Shown here piece after piece: positions 1 to 10,588 of a DNA stretch of 64,000 nt. This DNA is from Schizochytrium sp. CCTCC M209059 (lineage: Eukaryota > Sar > Bigyra > Thraustochytrida > Thraustochytriidae). The stretch spans positions 2,682 to 66,681 of the forward strand of contig KN805414.1 of assembly GCA_000818945.1 (NCBI GenBank). Direction: 5' to 3'. Under the pieces are notes generated by a model. It worked only from the letters and a program-made list of their open reading frames with translations. It searched no databases and had not been told where the DNA came from. Numbering within the stretch: position 1 is the first letter of the stretch; every line of letters begins with the position of its first letter. Both the position numbers and the translations under genes were made by a program.

Positions 1-2
1 AT

Positions 3-608
3 GTGGGCAGGTACCGCGCGGCGCGCGACGCGGGCTTCATGAGGCAGAACGGCATCACGCACATTGTCAACTGCGCGGCGTCCTCGTGCGAGTCCATGTA
101 CCCATCCGAGTTCACGTACCTGAACCTGCCGCTCAAGGACGAGCCGGCCTCGGAAGAACAGCTTCATCTGCCCCTCACGCCCCTTGCCAAATTCATTCCC
201 TCGGCAGCCTTTTTTATTCAGGACTGTCTCGACAACGGAGGTCGCGTCATGGTCCACTGTCGCAAGGGCATCTCGCGGTCCGTTTCCATCGTCGCGGGAT
301 ACCTCATGTACGAGCGCGGGGCCAATCTTGTCGAAGCACTTACGCTCATCCGTCGCCGTCGCAAGGTCGCCGACCCTAATGTGTGGTTCGTCGAAGATCT
401 CAAGCTGTACCAGATGAAACTCGAACTCGATCGCTTTAACCGCTTTCGAGCAGCCGGAACGAGTTCCGCCCGTCCCGCCACCGATATTGCTCATCGTAAA
501 CACCACGACGAAAACGTCGCCGTTGTAAACACTGCCACTGCAACTGCCGCTGCTGCCGCAAAAACGACTCTGCCCGTTGCGCAGTCGCCTCGCGTCGACG
601 CTGCATAG
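3..608 (+). CDS. Dual-specificity protein phosphatase, 5'-truncated
   Basis: Dual-specificity (DUSP) protein tyrosine phosphatases remove phosphate from Tyr and Ser/Thr of proteins through a cysteine thiolate. The signature HCRKGISRS, an HCx5RS loop, is visible near nt 256-282, and the upstream GITHIVNC strand is typical of the fold. The general-acid aspartate should lie in the LPLKDEP segment. The frame is already open at the window edge and its first codon here is GTG, so the N-terminus, or an upstream exon, is missing. After the catalytic domain comes an Ala-rich, probably disordered tail of about 55 residues ending in TAG. The family call is firm; the substrate cannot be inferred. Confidence 0.9.
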   Translation: MGRYRAARDAGFMRQNGITHIVNCAASSCESMYPSEFTYLNLPLKDEPASEEQLHLPLTPLAKFIPSAAFFIQDCLDNGGRVMVHCRKGISRSVSIVAGYLMYERGANLVEALTLIRRRRKVADPNVWFVEDLKLYQMKLELDRFNRFRAAGTSSARPATDIAHRKHHDENVAVVNTATATAAAAAKTTLPVAQSPRVDAA

Positions 609-1743
<1,135 letters not shown>

Positions 1744-3237
1744 ATGGACGGCCTCCACGGCGCTGTCGTAGACGACGGCGCAATCCGCGGTGATGGGATG
1801 ATCCCATCACCCGTATGGGCCGTCTCCGAGGTCTCCTTCGATGTAGAGCAAGAAGGCGATGTCAACGACGAACTTGGACCCTTTGCAAGGGAGACGACGA
1901 GCACTCGACAGGACCAGGACATAGTCCAAGCGCCGTTGGCGCAAAACAGTGACACCTTCGAAATCAGCCGATTAGATGGCGCTGACTCGTGGGAAGTCAC
2001 AAATGCTGTAGATGATGACGTTGACGACATTTCCGCTCTCGACGTGAGCATCGAACACGCGTCTGCATATGATTCAGACTCCGAGGTATTCCTCGAGCAA
2101 TTGAACATGCTTTCTCTAAACGACCACGACGACGACCAAGACCAAGATTGCAGTCCTTCGAGTGACCCATTTGCCAGTGCGAGAAGAAAATCTTCAGCGC
2201 CCCAACCTTCACACCCCCTGCCACCGCCGCCACCACCATTGCCTCACGTGTGCATCGAAGAAGTTCCGGCTCGCGTGAAGCCTGCCCTCACAGTCATGAA
2301 CCCGTTCTTCAGTTCCGCCAAAGAGCACTTTCCGCCCTGGGACGAAGCTTTCCGCGAAGTGGCCGACGAAGACACCTTCGAAGAGGCGCTCAAAGACAAC
2401 GGGGACCTTAACCTCAGCATTGACACTATGGCAGTGCTTAACGCAGAGGTTTTCGATCGTTGCACACCTGTCAAATGCATCAATCCGCCAGGCCTGCTGC
2501 GCGATCCAAACGCCCTAGCTTTGGAGTCCAAGCTTCCTATCGAGCATCTTCGAACGCCCTTTGTTGACGGCACTTTACCGCCTTCCGGGCGCAAGGTACG
2601 TCGCACGCTTCGCACCACTGGGAAAGCTGTGCAGCCGCACACGCCTGGGTCTCTATTGTCTCCGGAGACGCCCACCCCGACGGATCGACTTTGCATGGCA
2701 GACCTTTATTCACGAGCTCTTGCAGCAGATTTGTCGTCATGGCCAACGCCACTTTCGCAAACGCAGACGAGATCAGCGGGCCGAGGGAACTCCAGCTCAC
2801 CCTATACAATACCTTCCCCCGCGACGTTTCGAATGATTGACGCTTCCCCGATTCCCGCGCCAGCTCCCTCGTCGTCGTCGTCATCGTCGTCGTCCTCATC
2901 GACGTTGTTGAAACCAACAGAGGTCGGCTCGGCTTCACCAGCTCCCTCACGTTCGCCTTCGGCGTCTAACTTTTATTCGATGGCGAGCTCACGTGATTCA
3001 TGCCTTTCGCCTCCATCAGCCACTTCGCCACAGTCGCCATTTTCGCCACCGCAGCTCGGGGCGAGCCACCGACGACCCACCAGCCCTGAGACGCCTTTGC
3101 AGTGGAGCACTCCGGTGGGGGAGAGAGCGGCAGCTATTGTCTCGAGTGTCGAGTCTTGCCTCGGCCGTCAATTACGGCAAACACCAGCGAGACCTCGTTA
3201 TCCACGCCATCATTTCCTGGACTCGCCGTGGTCATGA
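1744..3237 (+). CDS. Ser/Pro-rich protein of unknown function
   Basis: A 497-residue protein starting at a clear ATG. I do not recognise a family. It is mostly predicted disordered: an acidic N-terminal third, a short polyproline run (about residues 158-169), a 15-residue Ser run near residue 380, and many SP/TP sites in the second half, for example TPGSLLSPETPTPTD. Such clusters are typical of substrates of proline-directed kinases (CDK/MAPK), which is inference. The segment NPFFSSAKEHFPPWDEAF (about residues 186-203) looks less degenerate and may be a conserved docking region. AATAAA at 3418-3423, about 180 nt past the stop, could be a polyadenylation signal. Confidence 0.7.
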   Translation: MDGLHGAVVDDGAIRGDGMIPSPVWAVSEVSFDVEQEGDVNDELGPFARETTSTRQDQDIVQAPLAQNSDTFEISRLDGADSWEVTNAVDDDVDDISALDVSIEHASAYDSDSEVFLEQLNMLSLNDHDDDQDQDCSPSSDPFASARRKSSAPQPSHPLPPPPPPLPHVCIEEVPARVKPALTVMNPFFSSAKEHFPPWDEAFREVADEDTFEEALKDNGDLNLSIDTMAVLNAEVFDRCTPVKCINPPGLLRDPNALALESKLPIEHLRTPFVDGTLPPSGRKVRRTLRTTGKAVQPHTPGSLLSPETPTPTDRLCMADLYSRALAADLSSWPTPLSQTQTRSAGRGNSSSPYTIPSPATFRMIDASPIPAPAPSSSSSSSSSSSTLLKPTEVGSASPAPSRSPSASNFYSMASSRDSCLSPPSATSPQSPFSPPQLGASHRRPTSPETPLQWSTPVGERAAAIVSSVESCLGRQLRQTPARPRYPRHHFLDSPWS

Positions 3238-3714
3238 AGACACTGGCAGGCAGCGAGGCAGCGAGGCAGCGAGACAGACAAAATGTAGTCAGACAGACAG
3301 TCCAGCAGCACTACAGTTGCATTCTGTTCTCAAACAGGATCATTGCAATCTAGAACGTGATGTATTCCTTCTCCCGCAAGTCAGACAGTTGCATGGACAA
3401 TTTGGCCGTCAGCGACAAATAAAATGGAGCACGATTGTAGCAATGAACCTAAGATTGTGCACACTGTGATTGCCGCTTTTTTGCAGCTGAGCGGACGTCT
3501 TTTCGTAGTTTGTAAACACATGGTAAGAAGAAGAGAAGAGTACAATGTGATTGTTCCCAAGAATATTGCTCAGCGCCGTGCGGCAAGATGCCGCGCTCAA
3601 GCATTCGCTCATCGCTCATCGCCCCCTCTTAAAAAGAAGAGAAAGAGATGAAACAAGTCCGTCTGGCATGAATGAAAGCAAAGATAATTCATACTCTGCT
3701 GCTCGTAACTTAGT
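3238..3714. other. Convergent intergenic region
   Basis: This lies between two convergent genes and probably holds both 3' UTRs. It contains a short GGCAGCGA direct repeat (about three copies, near 3246-3272) followed by an AGACAGACA-type stretch. No gene is supported. Confidence 0.5.
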
Positions 3715-4815
3715 TTAGTTTACATGTGATGGAGCTTCTGCCACAATGCTCTCAAAGTCGACAATATAGGCAGCAATGACGTCGAGCTGACTCATGGCCG
3801 CAAGACCCTTGCGCGTAAGCTCATTGGGCCCACGCCCGCGTGTCCTGGACGCGCTCGAACCCTCGTGCAAGCTGTCCTCCTTGGATTCACCGTCTCGCAT
3901 CAAGTCGCTGCTTTCGCTTGGCAACTGCTGGCTTTGCTGTTGGCTCGACTGCTGGCTCTGCTGATGCTCTTCAGACGCCTGAAAGTGCTTGAGAAAGTTG
4001 CCATGCGGTTTTGAGGTGCACCGCTGAAGAAGGTTCTCAACAACCATAAGCGCCTGACCAATCTCAAGTGTTCGATCGGAAATGCTGCGAATCTGTCCAT
4101 CCACCTCGTTTTGCATGCGCATTGCTTCAGACTCGGACTGCTCAAGCTGTTTCTGCATGCTCGCAATCTCGTTGTTAAAATTGAGAATCTCGTTTGTCTG
4201 CTCTTTGGTATAATGCACGTATTCCGCCCGCTTGACTTCGTTCGAATCCTCGTATGTCTGAAGACGCTCCTTGAGATCACCATTTGCGTCTTTCAGTGTC
4301 TGGTAGCGATTAAGCAAGTCGCCAACTTCCGGATAGTCTTCGGGCATTGTCTCCTGCACGGTTTCCAAATACCGCTGATACTTGATGTTCCGGTCAACGA
4401 CCTTATCCAGCTCTGCGCACTCTTTGCGCATCGCGTCGAGCTGCTTCTCAAGCTTGCGAATATCCCCCTCCTTGCTCTTGCGTTGCTTGGTCTCTTCCTG
4501 AGTTCGCTTGTCCGCACGGTTCCGCTTTGATTCATTCTCTTGCAAAAACTTGTTGAACTTAATCAAGCTTTCCTGAAGCTCGAGATCCTTCTTACGAAGA
4601 CCCTCTTCGCGTCGGTGGAAGGCCTCCTCCCGGCGCGCAAATTCCTCCTTTTGGGCATCGAGGGCCTCTTGCACCTCAAACATTTGGCGCCGCTTCTCCA
4701 GCAGTCGTGTTGCGGGCGACACGTGCTCGAGCACCAAGGCCTGCGGCACTTGAGCCGTCGCCTTCATCTGCGCTGCAGTTGCCGCTGCTGCGGCGGCCTC
4801 CTCGTGCTTGGGCAT
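3715..4815 (-). CDS. CFAP73/CCDC42-like coiled-coil flagellar protein
   Basis: 366 residues from ATG at 4815; the longer frame to 4836 begins with GTG and is not used. The N-terminal half carries the hallmark of the CCDC42/CFAP73 family (DUF4200): TRLLEKRRQMFEVQEAL, then QKEEFARREEAFHRREEGL, then LQESLIKFNKFLQENESKR. These proteins belong to the modified inner arm complex and inner-dynein region of motile axonemes. Nearly the whole protein is predicted coiled coil up to about residue 280, followed by a Gln/Ser-rich tail. It is head-to-head with another coiled-coil gene at 5310. The family call is strong by eye; CFAP73 versus CCDC42 cannot be separated here. Confidence 0.82.
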   Translation of the reverse strand: MPKHEEAAAAAATAAQMKATAQVPQALVLEHVSPATRLLEKRRQMFEVQEALDAQKEEFARREEAFHRREEGLRKKDLELQESLIKFNKFLQENESKRNRADKRTQEETKQRKSKEGDIRKLEKQLDAMRKECAELDKVVDRNIKYQRYLETVQETMPEDYPEVGDLLNRYQTLKDANGDLKERLQTYEDSNEVKRAEYVHYTKEQTNEILNFNNEIASMQKQLEQSESEAMRMQNEVDGQIRSISDRTLEIGQALMVVENLLQRCTSKPHGNFLKHFQASEEHQQSQQSSQQQSQQLPSESSDLMRDGESKEDSLHEGSSASRTRGRGPNELTRKGLAAMSQLDVIAAYIVDFESIVAEAPSHVN

Positions 4816-5309
4816 GTTTCCGCGACCGCGGCCCACGCACCCCTCCTTCTTTCTTTGATCCGTGACGACCTTGCCCGCGAAAGGCGACCCGGAGAACGGG
4901 AGTGGCTGCTAGCCACGCTCGCGCCGCGGCGCCTCAGCACTCGCTTTGCTCGCGACGCACGCGCCTTCGATCTGCTCCGCCACTTCAAGTTTCTTTCTCG
5001 CTGCTGTCTTGCTTTGCCCACTTGCTCCTTCACATTGATCGATCCGTTGAGCGTTCTCATGAGAACGTCTCTTTTATCGCCTCAATAAGGGCGGGAGGCA
5101 ATAAAGGCAAGCAAAAAGTGTCTATAATAAGAAGTATTCGTCATGGTGTGTGCGCGGAAGCCGCGCAGCGCAAATCTCACGGCAGACGAAATCCCGCGCA
5201 CGCACCGGCGTGCGAGGGTGGCGCGAGTAAGCTCCGAGGCCGGCATCGAAGTACGGCTAGGGTGCGGTGCGCACAGAACCAAAGCAAGAGCCTTTGAAGA
5301 TCTCCCGAG
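4816..5309. promoter_or_regulatory. Shared 5' region of a divergent gene pair
   Basis: About 490 nt lie between the start codons of two divergently transcribed coiled-coil genes. The region must hold both promoters and 5' UTRs. I saw no convincing X-box for an RFX factor and no TATA box that I would defend. Confidence 0.45.
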
Positions 5310-6164
5310 ATGGTGGACACTGATGAGTTCTCGCAAGCAGATTTCGAGGCTCATGAGGACGTCGTGGGCGAGTCCAAGTACAGCGACGCTGGCGATGAAG
5401 AAAAAAGTGAAATGAGTGCTCAGGACGGCAAGGCGAAGAAGAAGCGCAATGTCAGATGGAAGAAGAAGAAGAAGCGGGGTGCGCCAACAGGCTCAAGACA
5501 CGACCAGGGGGCACTTGACGCTCTCGATGGCGAGCTGCAAGGCGTGCTTCAAGACCAAGATGCACATGAAGACGAAGAGTATGATCCAGACGCCGAGACG
5601 CGGCGCAGATTGCTTTCCCGATCACAGCGCCTTATGGAGCAAAAGTTTCTGGAACGCGAGGCCGTGAAGCGAGAGCTGCTCGAGACCCGCGCGAACCAGA
5701 GAGCAAAACTGCAGCGTCAGCGTATCAAGAAAGAGGTCACCTGGAAGGCCAAGCTTGAAAAGTCTCCATTTCTCGTCAATCTCATGGCCGAGAATGAGCG
5801 AATCGAAGAAGAAAATCGCGCTAGACTGCAGGAGGCTGCGCGGCGGGACGCGCGAGCCGATAGACGAAGGGCCAAGATCAAGAACGACATCATCATCAAA
5901 GCATTGCAAGAGGCGTCCGATCTTGACGCCTTGCGCGCGGAAAAGCGTCTCATCATGGAGGAAGAGCGCCGCCTCAAGGCTCTTATCGAGGTCGAAAAGA
6001 CGAACCTGAATCGCAAACAGGACCTCATGGCAGCAATGCGTGCCGAAAAGCAGCGCAAGCAAATGCAACAAGAATTTCGGCGGCAAAAGCGTATGCAGTT
6101 CGAAAAGGAGATGCGGGAGCAGCGGACAATAGCACTCAAGGCCAAGCTCGGCCTCGAGGAGTGA
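5310..6164 (+). CDS. Highly charged coiled-coil protein, function unknown
   Basis: 284 residues from ATG. The first 85 are acidic with a basic block (KKKRNVRWKKKKKRG). From about residue 95 to the end the protein is a nearly continuous Glu/Arg/Lys-rich helix with MEQKFLEREAVKREL and AEKRLIMEEERRLKALIEV. It ends in LGLEE. I do not recognise the family. Its head-to-head position with a CFAP73-like gene makes a flagellar or microtubule role plausible, but that is context only. The window also contains other coiled-coil candidates for the cytoskeleton. Confidence 0.75.
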   Translation: MVDTDEFSQADFEAHEDVVGESKYSDAGDEEKSEMSAQDGKAKKKRNVRWKKKKKRGAPTGSRHDQGALDALDGELQGVLQDQDAHEDEEYDPDAETRRRLLSRSQRLMEQKFLEREAVKRELLETRANQRAKLQRQRIKKEVTWKAKLEKSPFLVNLMAENERIEEENRARLQEAARRDARADRRRAKIKNDIIIKALQEASDLDALRAEKRLIMEEERRLKALIEVEKTNLNRKQDLMAAMRAEKQRKQMQQEFRRQKRMQFEKEMREQRTIALKAKLGLEE

Positions 6165-6921
6165 GCTGGAACAGAAAACACGAACAAGAAGCGCACATGA
6201 CTGATGACCTCCTATCCGCCTTGGCTGGTCTACTACTTTATAAAGTATTTTCTGCGCCGTGAAAAGTTCATCCGTGTACCTATCTTCCTCTTTAAAAGTC
6301 TTTGGAGACCATTGGCGTGTAACAAGTAATCAGAAATCGAACCAGGTTTAATCAATTTGTCCTTGCGCAAGAGCAACATAAGTGCGCTACCTAGTCGACC
6401 ATAAGGCACTGCTTTTCTTTTCCCGTGATACCTCCATTTCTTGGGATACGTGCCGTCCCTGGTTTCCTATATCGTCGCCAAGATTAGATTCTCACCCTGC
6501 AAAAGGTCCACACTGTTTCCTCGCTCGCTCGCTCGCTCGCTCGTGCGAGCCTGCATGAAGAATAATTTTCAGGAAAAAAGCTATGCCGTCCACCTATATT
6601 CTTGCAACAGACGAGAGTTTCCAGAACAACATTGTATAGCTCACGACGCACATCGTGCAATAAATCCGTAACTCGAAGTTTGAGAAAATGATCAACTTTT
6701 AACAAAAGACGAGAACGACTGCAATGTTGAGCTTGATCATACTTTACACTCAGGGTAATGCAGCTTGCGGGCCTCGCACTTGTACAAGCCTTTCATGAAG
6801 ACTCTTTCCTCTCCATTTCTCGCGATTACAATAATGAAAGCCATTTCAATAAGAATAAGCGCCATTTGCAAGGAGCTGAGACGGCCTAACCCAAAATTGT
6901 CGATTGAGAGAAGTTAAAAGC
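6165..6921. other. Convergent intergenic region, no gene seen
   Basis: AT-richer than its surroundings, it separates a plus-strand and a minus-strand gene 3' to 3'. It includes a short (CTCG)n tract at 6521-6543. Small frames here lack any coding signature. Confidence 0.5.
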
Positions 6922-8139
6922 TCAGAAAAGATCCACGGTGAGATGAAGATGAATAAATGAAGAAAGTTCGGCCTCGTGGCAGTACGCGTTGTGCGTGAAG
7001 GAGGCCCATTTGACTCCACGTGTTGTTTCACCAGGATGACACCCGTCCGCAAGCGCAACGATTGGCCAACCTTGCTGATGTGCAGCTTTTGCGGTAGATG
7101 CCGCGCCGTGTGACAAGTCTGTGCTAACGTCGAGAACGACAATTTTGTTCCCATCGGCGAGTTGGTGAGCGAAATTGCATTGAGCTTGTGCAAAGTCTTC
7201 CTCGTCGACAGATGCACATGACTCAATGCAAAACGTTGCACGGTGTGCCGCGCATGCGAGGGCCGGCCGCAAGGCTGCTTTGGCGGTACCAGCGCACAGT
7301 AGACCGATCATGTCTGGTAAAGTTTTCGGGAGACCGGTGATTCCGTGGAATAGAGACGCCTCACCGCCATTCTCGACAACGATTGCGCCTGAGTGCAACG
7401 CTGTATGTAGAACGGCAGATGCGATGCTCTGGCGCTCGATAGGATCCTTGCGCTGTCCGGTGACAAGGAGGACCCGTGATGGTAGCCCTGCGGTCCGGCC
7501 TACACCATGATAGACCCACAAGTACTTTTGGAATACTGTCTTTGCAAATGAAGCAGAGGCCAGCATCTCGCATGAGACACTGCGGACTTTGGCATGAGCA
7601 GATGGCGACATTGGAGAGGAGAGTTCTGTTGGCGGCGGCGGCGTCTCGTAGCTTGTAGGATTTTTTAGCTTGAGTTTTCGTGGAGACCTTGCATTCGGAG
7701 TTGGAATGGCAGGTGACGTCGCGACGTGCAGATTTGACGAGGACTTTGAGTCCTGGTCGCTCTCGGGTTTGTCGTTATCTACGGCTGCAGCCTCGATCGC
7801 GATGTCTACCGGTGTGGAAGGCATTTCTTCTTTTTCTTCTTCATTGTTCATTGCCATACCGTTTTCTTCATCGGCTTCTTGCAGGGTCTGCGTCAAGTTT
7901 TTGCTTTCGATAGCATCATTGGACGTCTTCTCGTCATTGAGAGCATTTTCTTGATCTGGTTGCGCTACTTCTTCTGTGACCGTGACATCAGGGGAAGTTT
8001 CTTGCGGAGCTGAAGACTGGTTGTTAGCATCTTCATTTGCAACCTCGCCTTCATCCTGGACTTCGTTTGCTTTGGAAGTAAGCGTGCCATTCACATCTGC
8101 TTGGCCGTCAACTGTCTTGAGGTCCTCCCCCTTTTCCAT
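6922..8139 (-). CDS. Acidic protein with a C-terminal Rossmann-like, possibly SLOG, domain
   Basis: 405 residues from the first in-frame ATG (8139). The frame stays open upstream to at least 8241 through acidic sequence but has no ATG there, so the 5' end is uncertain and a small upstream exon is possible. The first 200 residues are acidic and probably disordered, with SP sites (ARSPRKLKL). The last 200 alternate beta-strands and helices: RVLLVTGQRKD, then AIVVENGGEASLFHGI, then IVVLDVSTD, then WPIVALADG. This order, with a Gly-rich turn after the second strand, recalls the SLOG/LSDAT nucleotide-binding fold seen in TRPM N-termini. That is a weak structural guess; other Rossmann folds fit too. 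Confidence 0.5.
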   Translation of the reverse strand: MEKGEDLKTVDGQADVNGTLTSKANEVQDEGEVANEDANNQSSAPQETSPDVTVTEEVAQPDQENALNDEKTSNDAIESKNLTQTLQEADEENGMAMNNEEEKEEMPSTPVDIAIEAAAVDNDKPESDQDSKSSSNLHVATSPAIPTPNARSPRKLKLKNPTSYETPPPPTELSSPMSPSAHAKVRSVSCEMLASASFAKTVFQKYLWVYHGVGRTAGLPSRVLLVTGQRKDPIERQSIASAVLHTALHSGAIVVENGGEASLFHGITGLPKTLPDMIGLLCAGTAKAALRPALACAAHRATFCIESCASVDEEDFAQAQCNFAHQLADGNKIVVLDVSTDLSHGAASTAKAAHQQGWPIVALADGCHPGETTRGVKWASFTHNAYCHEAELSSFIHLHLTVDLF

Positions 8140-8368
8140 CGTGTCTTCCGCGTCGCCCGTCTCCGCGTCTTCGGCAATGTCGGACAAAATAATATACGTA
8201 GCGTCGTTGCGGCGGTGCTGCACAGCACAATTATCGAGCACAATAGATGCTGGGATGATGTCAATTAAAAGGCCTCCCTTTTCGTTTCTTTTTCTTTTTT
8301 CTGTTGGGCGCTAAGACTTGAATCGAAAGAAACGAGGCAAGAAATTTTGAACCAATTCGTAAAAAAAC

Positions 8369-8383
8369 AAAAAAAAAAAAAAA
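8369..8383. repeat. A15 homopolymer in a short intergenic gap
   Basis: An A run just beyond the gatB stop. On the minus strand it is poly-T, a plausible part of the downstream 3' region. It is noted because assemblies often err at such runs. Confidence 0.7.
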
Positions 8384-8397
8384 CGGATCTTTTGTCA

Positions 8398-10167
8398 TCA
8401 TTGGAATCGACGTAATTCGTCGAGGACGATGGGCTCGAGGAGACGTGGATTAGCGCGCTGACCACTCGCGCGCATAACCTGGCCAATGAAGCTGCCTTTG
8501 AGCGCATCCTTGCCCCCGTGGAAATCGCTAATGAGCTTGCGACCCTTGGGGGTAGCAGCAAGTTGTCCCAGAACCGACGCTGCAAGTTCGCGAAGCGCGG
8601 CGTCATCATTGATCTGAAACCATGCATTGGCTTCGACAATGGGCCGTGGGTCAACTGCCGCAAGATCGCCAACAGACTCGCTAAGGAGTTTTTTGGCCGT
8701 GAGTCGCGATATTTCCTCCTTGGCGACCATATCCACAACGCCCGCGACAAAGGCAGGATGAAGCGTTTCACGAAGAGACATCTCGCTGAGACCGAGCAAG
8801 ACGCTGCAAATCCAGCTGGCCGCCTGACTTGGCCCGTCCTTGGAGACGTCTGGAATTTTGTTCAGTTCCACGCACACTTGGTCAAAGTATGCGACGCCAC
8901 CGGGCTCGTGAAAGAGAACAAGGGCGTCATCTTGCGACAACCCCAACTCGGGGCCCTGCAAACGGGCGAGGATCTCTTCAGGGAGGGGGGGCATCGTCAA
9001 AGCGAGGTTTGAAATGCGTTCCTCCGCAATAACGAGTGGCGGAAGGTCTGGATCTGGGAAGAATCTGTAGTCCGCGGCGCCCTCTTTGGACCGCAGGACG
9101 CGAGAGACGCCTTCCAAGGCGTCGAAAGCCCGTGTCTCCGCAGGTCGCGCCATGGTCGGAAGATCATCTGGTTCGACGTCTTGATACTCTGACACGAGAC
9201 GGAGAGCCTCCACTTCGACAGCACGAGACACAGCGCGGATCGAGTTCAGGTTCTTCACCTCGACGCGATGCGAATTGATGCCGGGAGCGTGCACCGAGAC
9301 ATTGACATCGGCACGGAGTGAGCCGTCTTCCATGTTTCCGTCGCACGTTCCTACCGTGCGCAAAAGCGTCTGCATGGTTTGCACGAACTCTGCGGCCTCC
9401 TGGGGCGACTCCATGTCCGGCTCAGTAACGATTTCCATGACGCCAGTTCCCGCGCGATTGAGATCCAGAAGCTGCTTTTGGCCGTCCAACGTAGGTAGCA
9501 TTCGACCTGTGTCCTGTTCGAGCTGGATACGGGTGATTCGAACTGTACACTGAGAAAGAGACCTGAATTCAATGTTCGCAGAGGTGTTGTCGACCGCATT
9601 ACCATCGTCGGCATTGACCGAAGCCTGTGTGGCTGCGACGTCCTCATTTTCCGCTTGCTGCGCAGCCTTGGCATTCTTTTTCTTTTTCGCCTTCTTTTCA
9701 TTCTTTTTTCGTTGTTTCTCTTCCATCTTGCGCTTGTTCGCACGCGCAGCCTCCTCCTCTTTGGAGTTGTCCTTGAGAACGACGTGCAGGGCGCCACCTG
9801 AGACGATGGGATGTCTTTGTTGCGTGATCTGAAAGCCGAGGGGAGAGTCTCCATAGAAGTAGTGCTTGCGCTCGAAGATCGAGGTCGGGTGAATCGTGCC
9901 CTTGAGCGCGATACCGGTGCGAATGGCCTGGTCCACGCACGCTGCATTGACGCGTGGGAGCGTCCCGGGGAGTCCAGCGTCGAAGAGCGCGACCTGTTCG
10001 TTTGGATTGGCCAGATCGTGCGCAAAGCTGGTGGAGGCGCCAGAGAACAGCTTGCTGCGCGCCAACACGCGTGCGTGGATCTCAATTCCTACCTTGACGC
10101 GCCAACTCGTCGTCGCTGTGGCTTGGGCGGCGGCCTGTGCGGCCTTGGCCACAGCGGCTGACGCCAT
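8398..10167 (-). CDS. gatB: Glu-tRNA(Gln)/Asp-tRNA(Asn) amidotransferase subunit B
   Basis: GatB is the kinase/amidotransferase subunit of the GatCAB transamidase, which converts misacylated Glu-tRNA(Gln) to Gln-tRNA(Gln); in eukaryotes it acts in mitochondria or plastids. Family motifs are clear: KVGIEIHARV near residue 25, NPNEQVALFDAGLPGTLPR, the HPTSIFERKHYFYGDSPLG block, RADVNVSVH, and GAADYRFFPDPDLPPL. The C-terminal helical YqeY-type domain reaches the stop. The Ala-rich N-terminus (MASAAVAKAAQAAAQATA) could be an organelle presequence. Unusual is a Lys/Glu-rich insertion of about 70 residues (roughly 130-200) in the catalytic domain. No gatA or gatC is in the window, as expected for nuclear genes. 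Confidence 0.95.
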   Translation of the reverse strand: MASAAVAKAAQAAAQATATTSWRVKVGIEIHARVLARSKLFSGASTSFAHDLANPNEQVALFDAGLPGTLPRVNAACVDQAIRTGIALKGTIHPTSIFERKHYFYGDSPLGFQITQQRHPIVSGGALHVVLKDNSKEEEAARANKRKMEEKQRKKNEKKAKKKKNAKAAQQAENEDVAATQASVNADDGNAVDNTSANIEFRSLSQCTVRITRIQLEQDTGRMLPTLDGQKQLLDLNRAGTGVMEIVTEPDMESPQEAAEFVQTMQTLLRTVGTCDGNMEDGSLRADVNVSVHAPGINSHRVEVKNLNSIRAVSRAVEVEALRLVSEYQDVEPDDLPTMARPAETRAFDALEGVSRVLRSKEGAADYRFFPDPDLPPLVIAEERISNLALTMPPLPEEILARLQGPELGLSQDDALVLFHEPGGVAYFDQVCVELNKIPDVSKDGPSQAASWICSVLLGLSEMSLRETLHPAFVAGVVDMVAKEEISRLTAKKLLSESVGDLAAVDPRPIVEANAWFQINDDAALRELAASVLGQLAATPKGRKLISDFHGGKDALKGSFIGQVMRASGQRANPRLLEPIVLDELRRFQ

Positions 10168-10213
10168 CGTTGGCTTTGATGTCCAGCTGGCTTTCGCACT
10201 TGCTCTACTCTAA

Positions 10214-10588
10214 TTAGTTCAGGAGAGGCTGCTCCTCGTACAGCCACTGGTCCGCGTCGATCTCGTGTTCCAAATGCCTCAGGCTATCGAGCATGTCCGA
10301 GAGGAGCACCCTGCGCGCGCCGAGACCGAGCTCCTCGGACCGCGCCTGGTCCTTGATTTTGGCCAGCAGCGCTTCGATGGCCACCTCCTGCTCCGCGCTC
10401 TGCTGGTGCTGCTGGTGCTGCTGGTGCTGCTGGCGTCTCTCGCCGGCCGGCCTGCGCGGGCGCGCAGAGAGCACGCCGCCGCCGCCGCTTCGCGCGCTGG
10501 CGGGCGTCGCCGTCGCCGTCGCCGCCGCCGCCGCAGCGNNNNNNNNNNNNNNNNNNNNNNNNNNNNNNNNNNNNCTGGCGTCGTCCAC
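10214..10588 (-). CDS. Partial gene interrupted by an assembly gap
   Basis: The C-terminal 60 residues look coding: EQEVAIEALLAKIKDQ, then LLSDMLDSLRHLEHEID, then ADQWLYEEQPLLN, an amphipathic helix pair with a Trp-Tyr end. Before this is a (HQQ)n repeat and an Ala-rich stretch leading into 36 Ns at 10539-10574. Beyond the gap the same frame continues with an acidic segment (SDREGDEQSAIDVDDA) and a Val-Ala run encoded by a GGCGAC repeat, open back to a stop at 10949-10951. There is no ATG in known sequence, so the start lies inside the gap or in an upstream exon. I do not recognise the protein. The frame across the gap is assumed. Confidence 0.45.
   Translation of the reverse strand: MDDAXXXXXXXXXXXXXAAAAAATATATPASARSGGGGVLSARPRRPAGERRQQHQQHQQHQQSAEQEVAIEALLAKIKDQARSEELGLGARRVLLSDMLDSLRHLEHEIDADQWLYEEQPLLN
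10539..10574. other. 36-base assembly gap (Ns)
   Basis: A run of 36 N flanked on the left by a GCC/GTC-rich microsatellite. The repeat and GC content probably caused the gap; its true length may differ from 36. Confidence 0.99.

Noticed and set aside
4816..5309. RFX X-box in the shared flagellar-type promoter
   Set aside because: No sequence close enough to the palindromic consensus on either strand.
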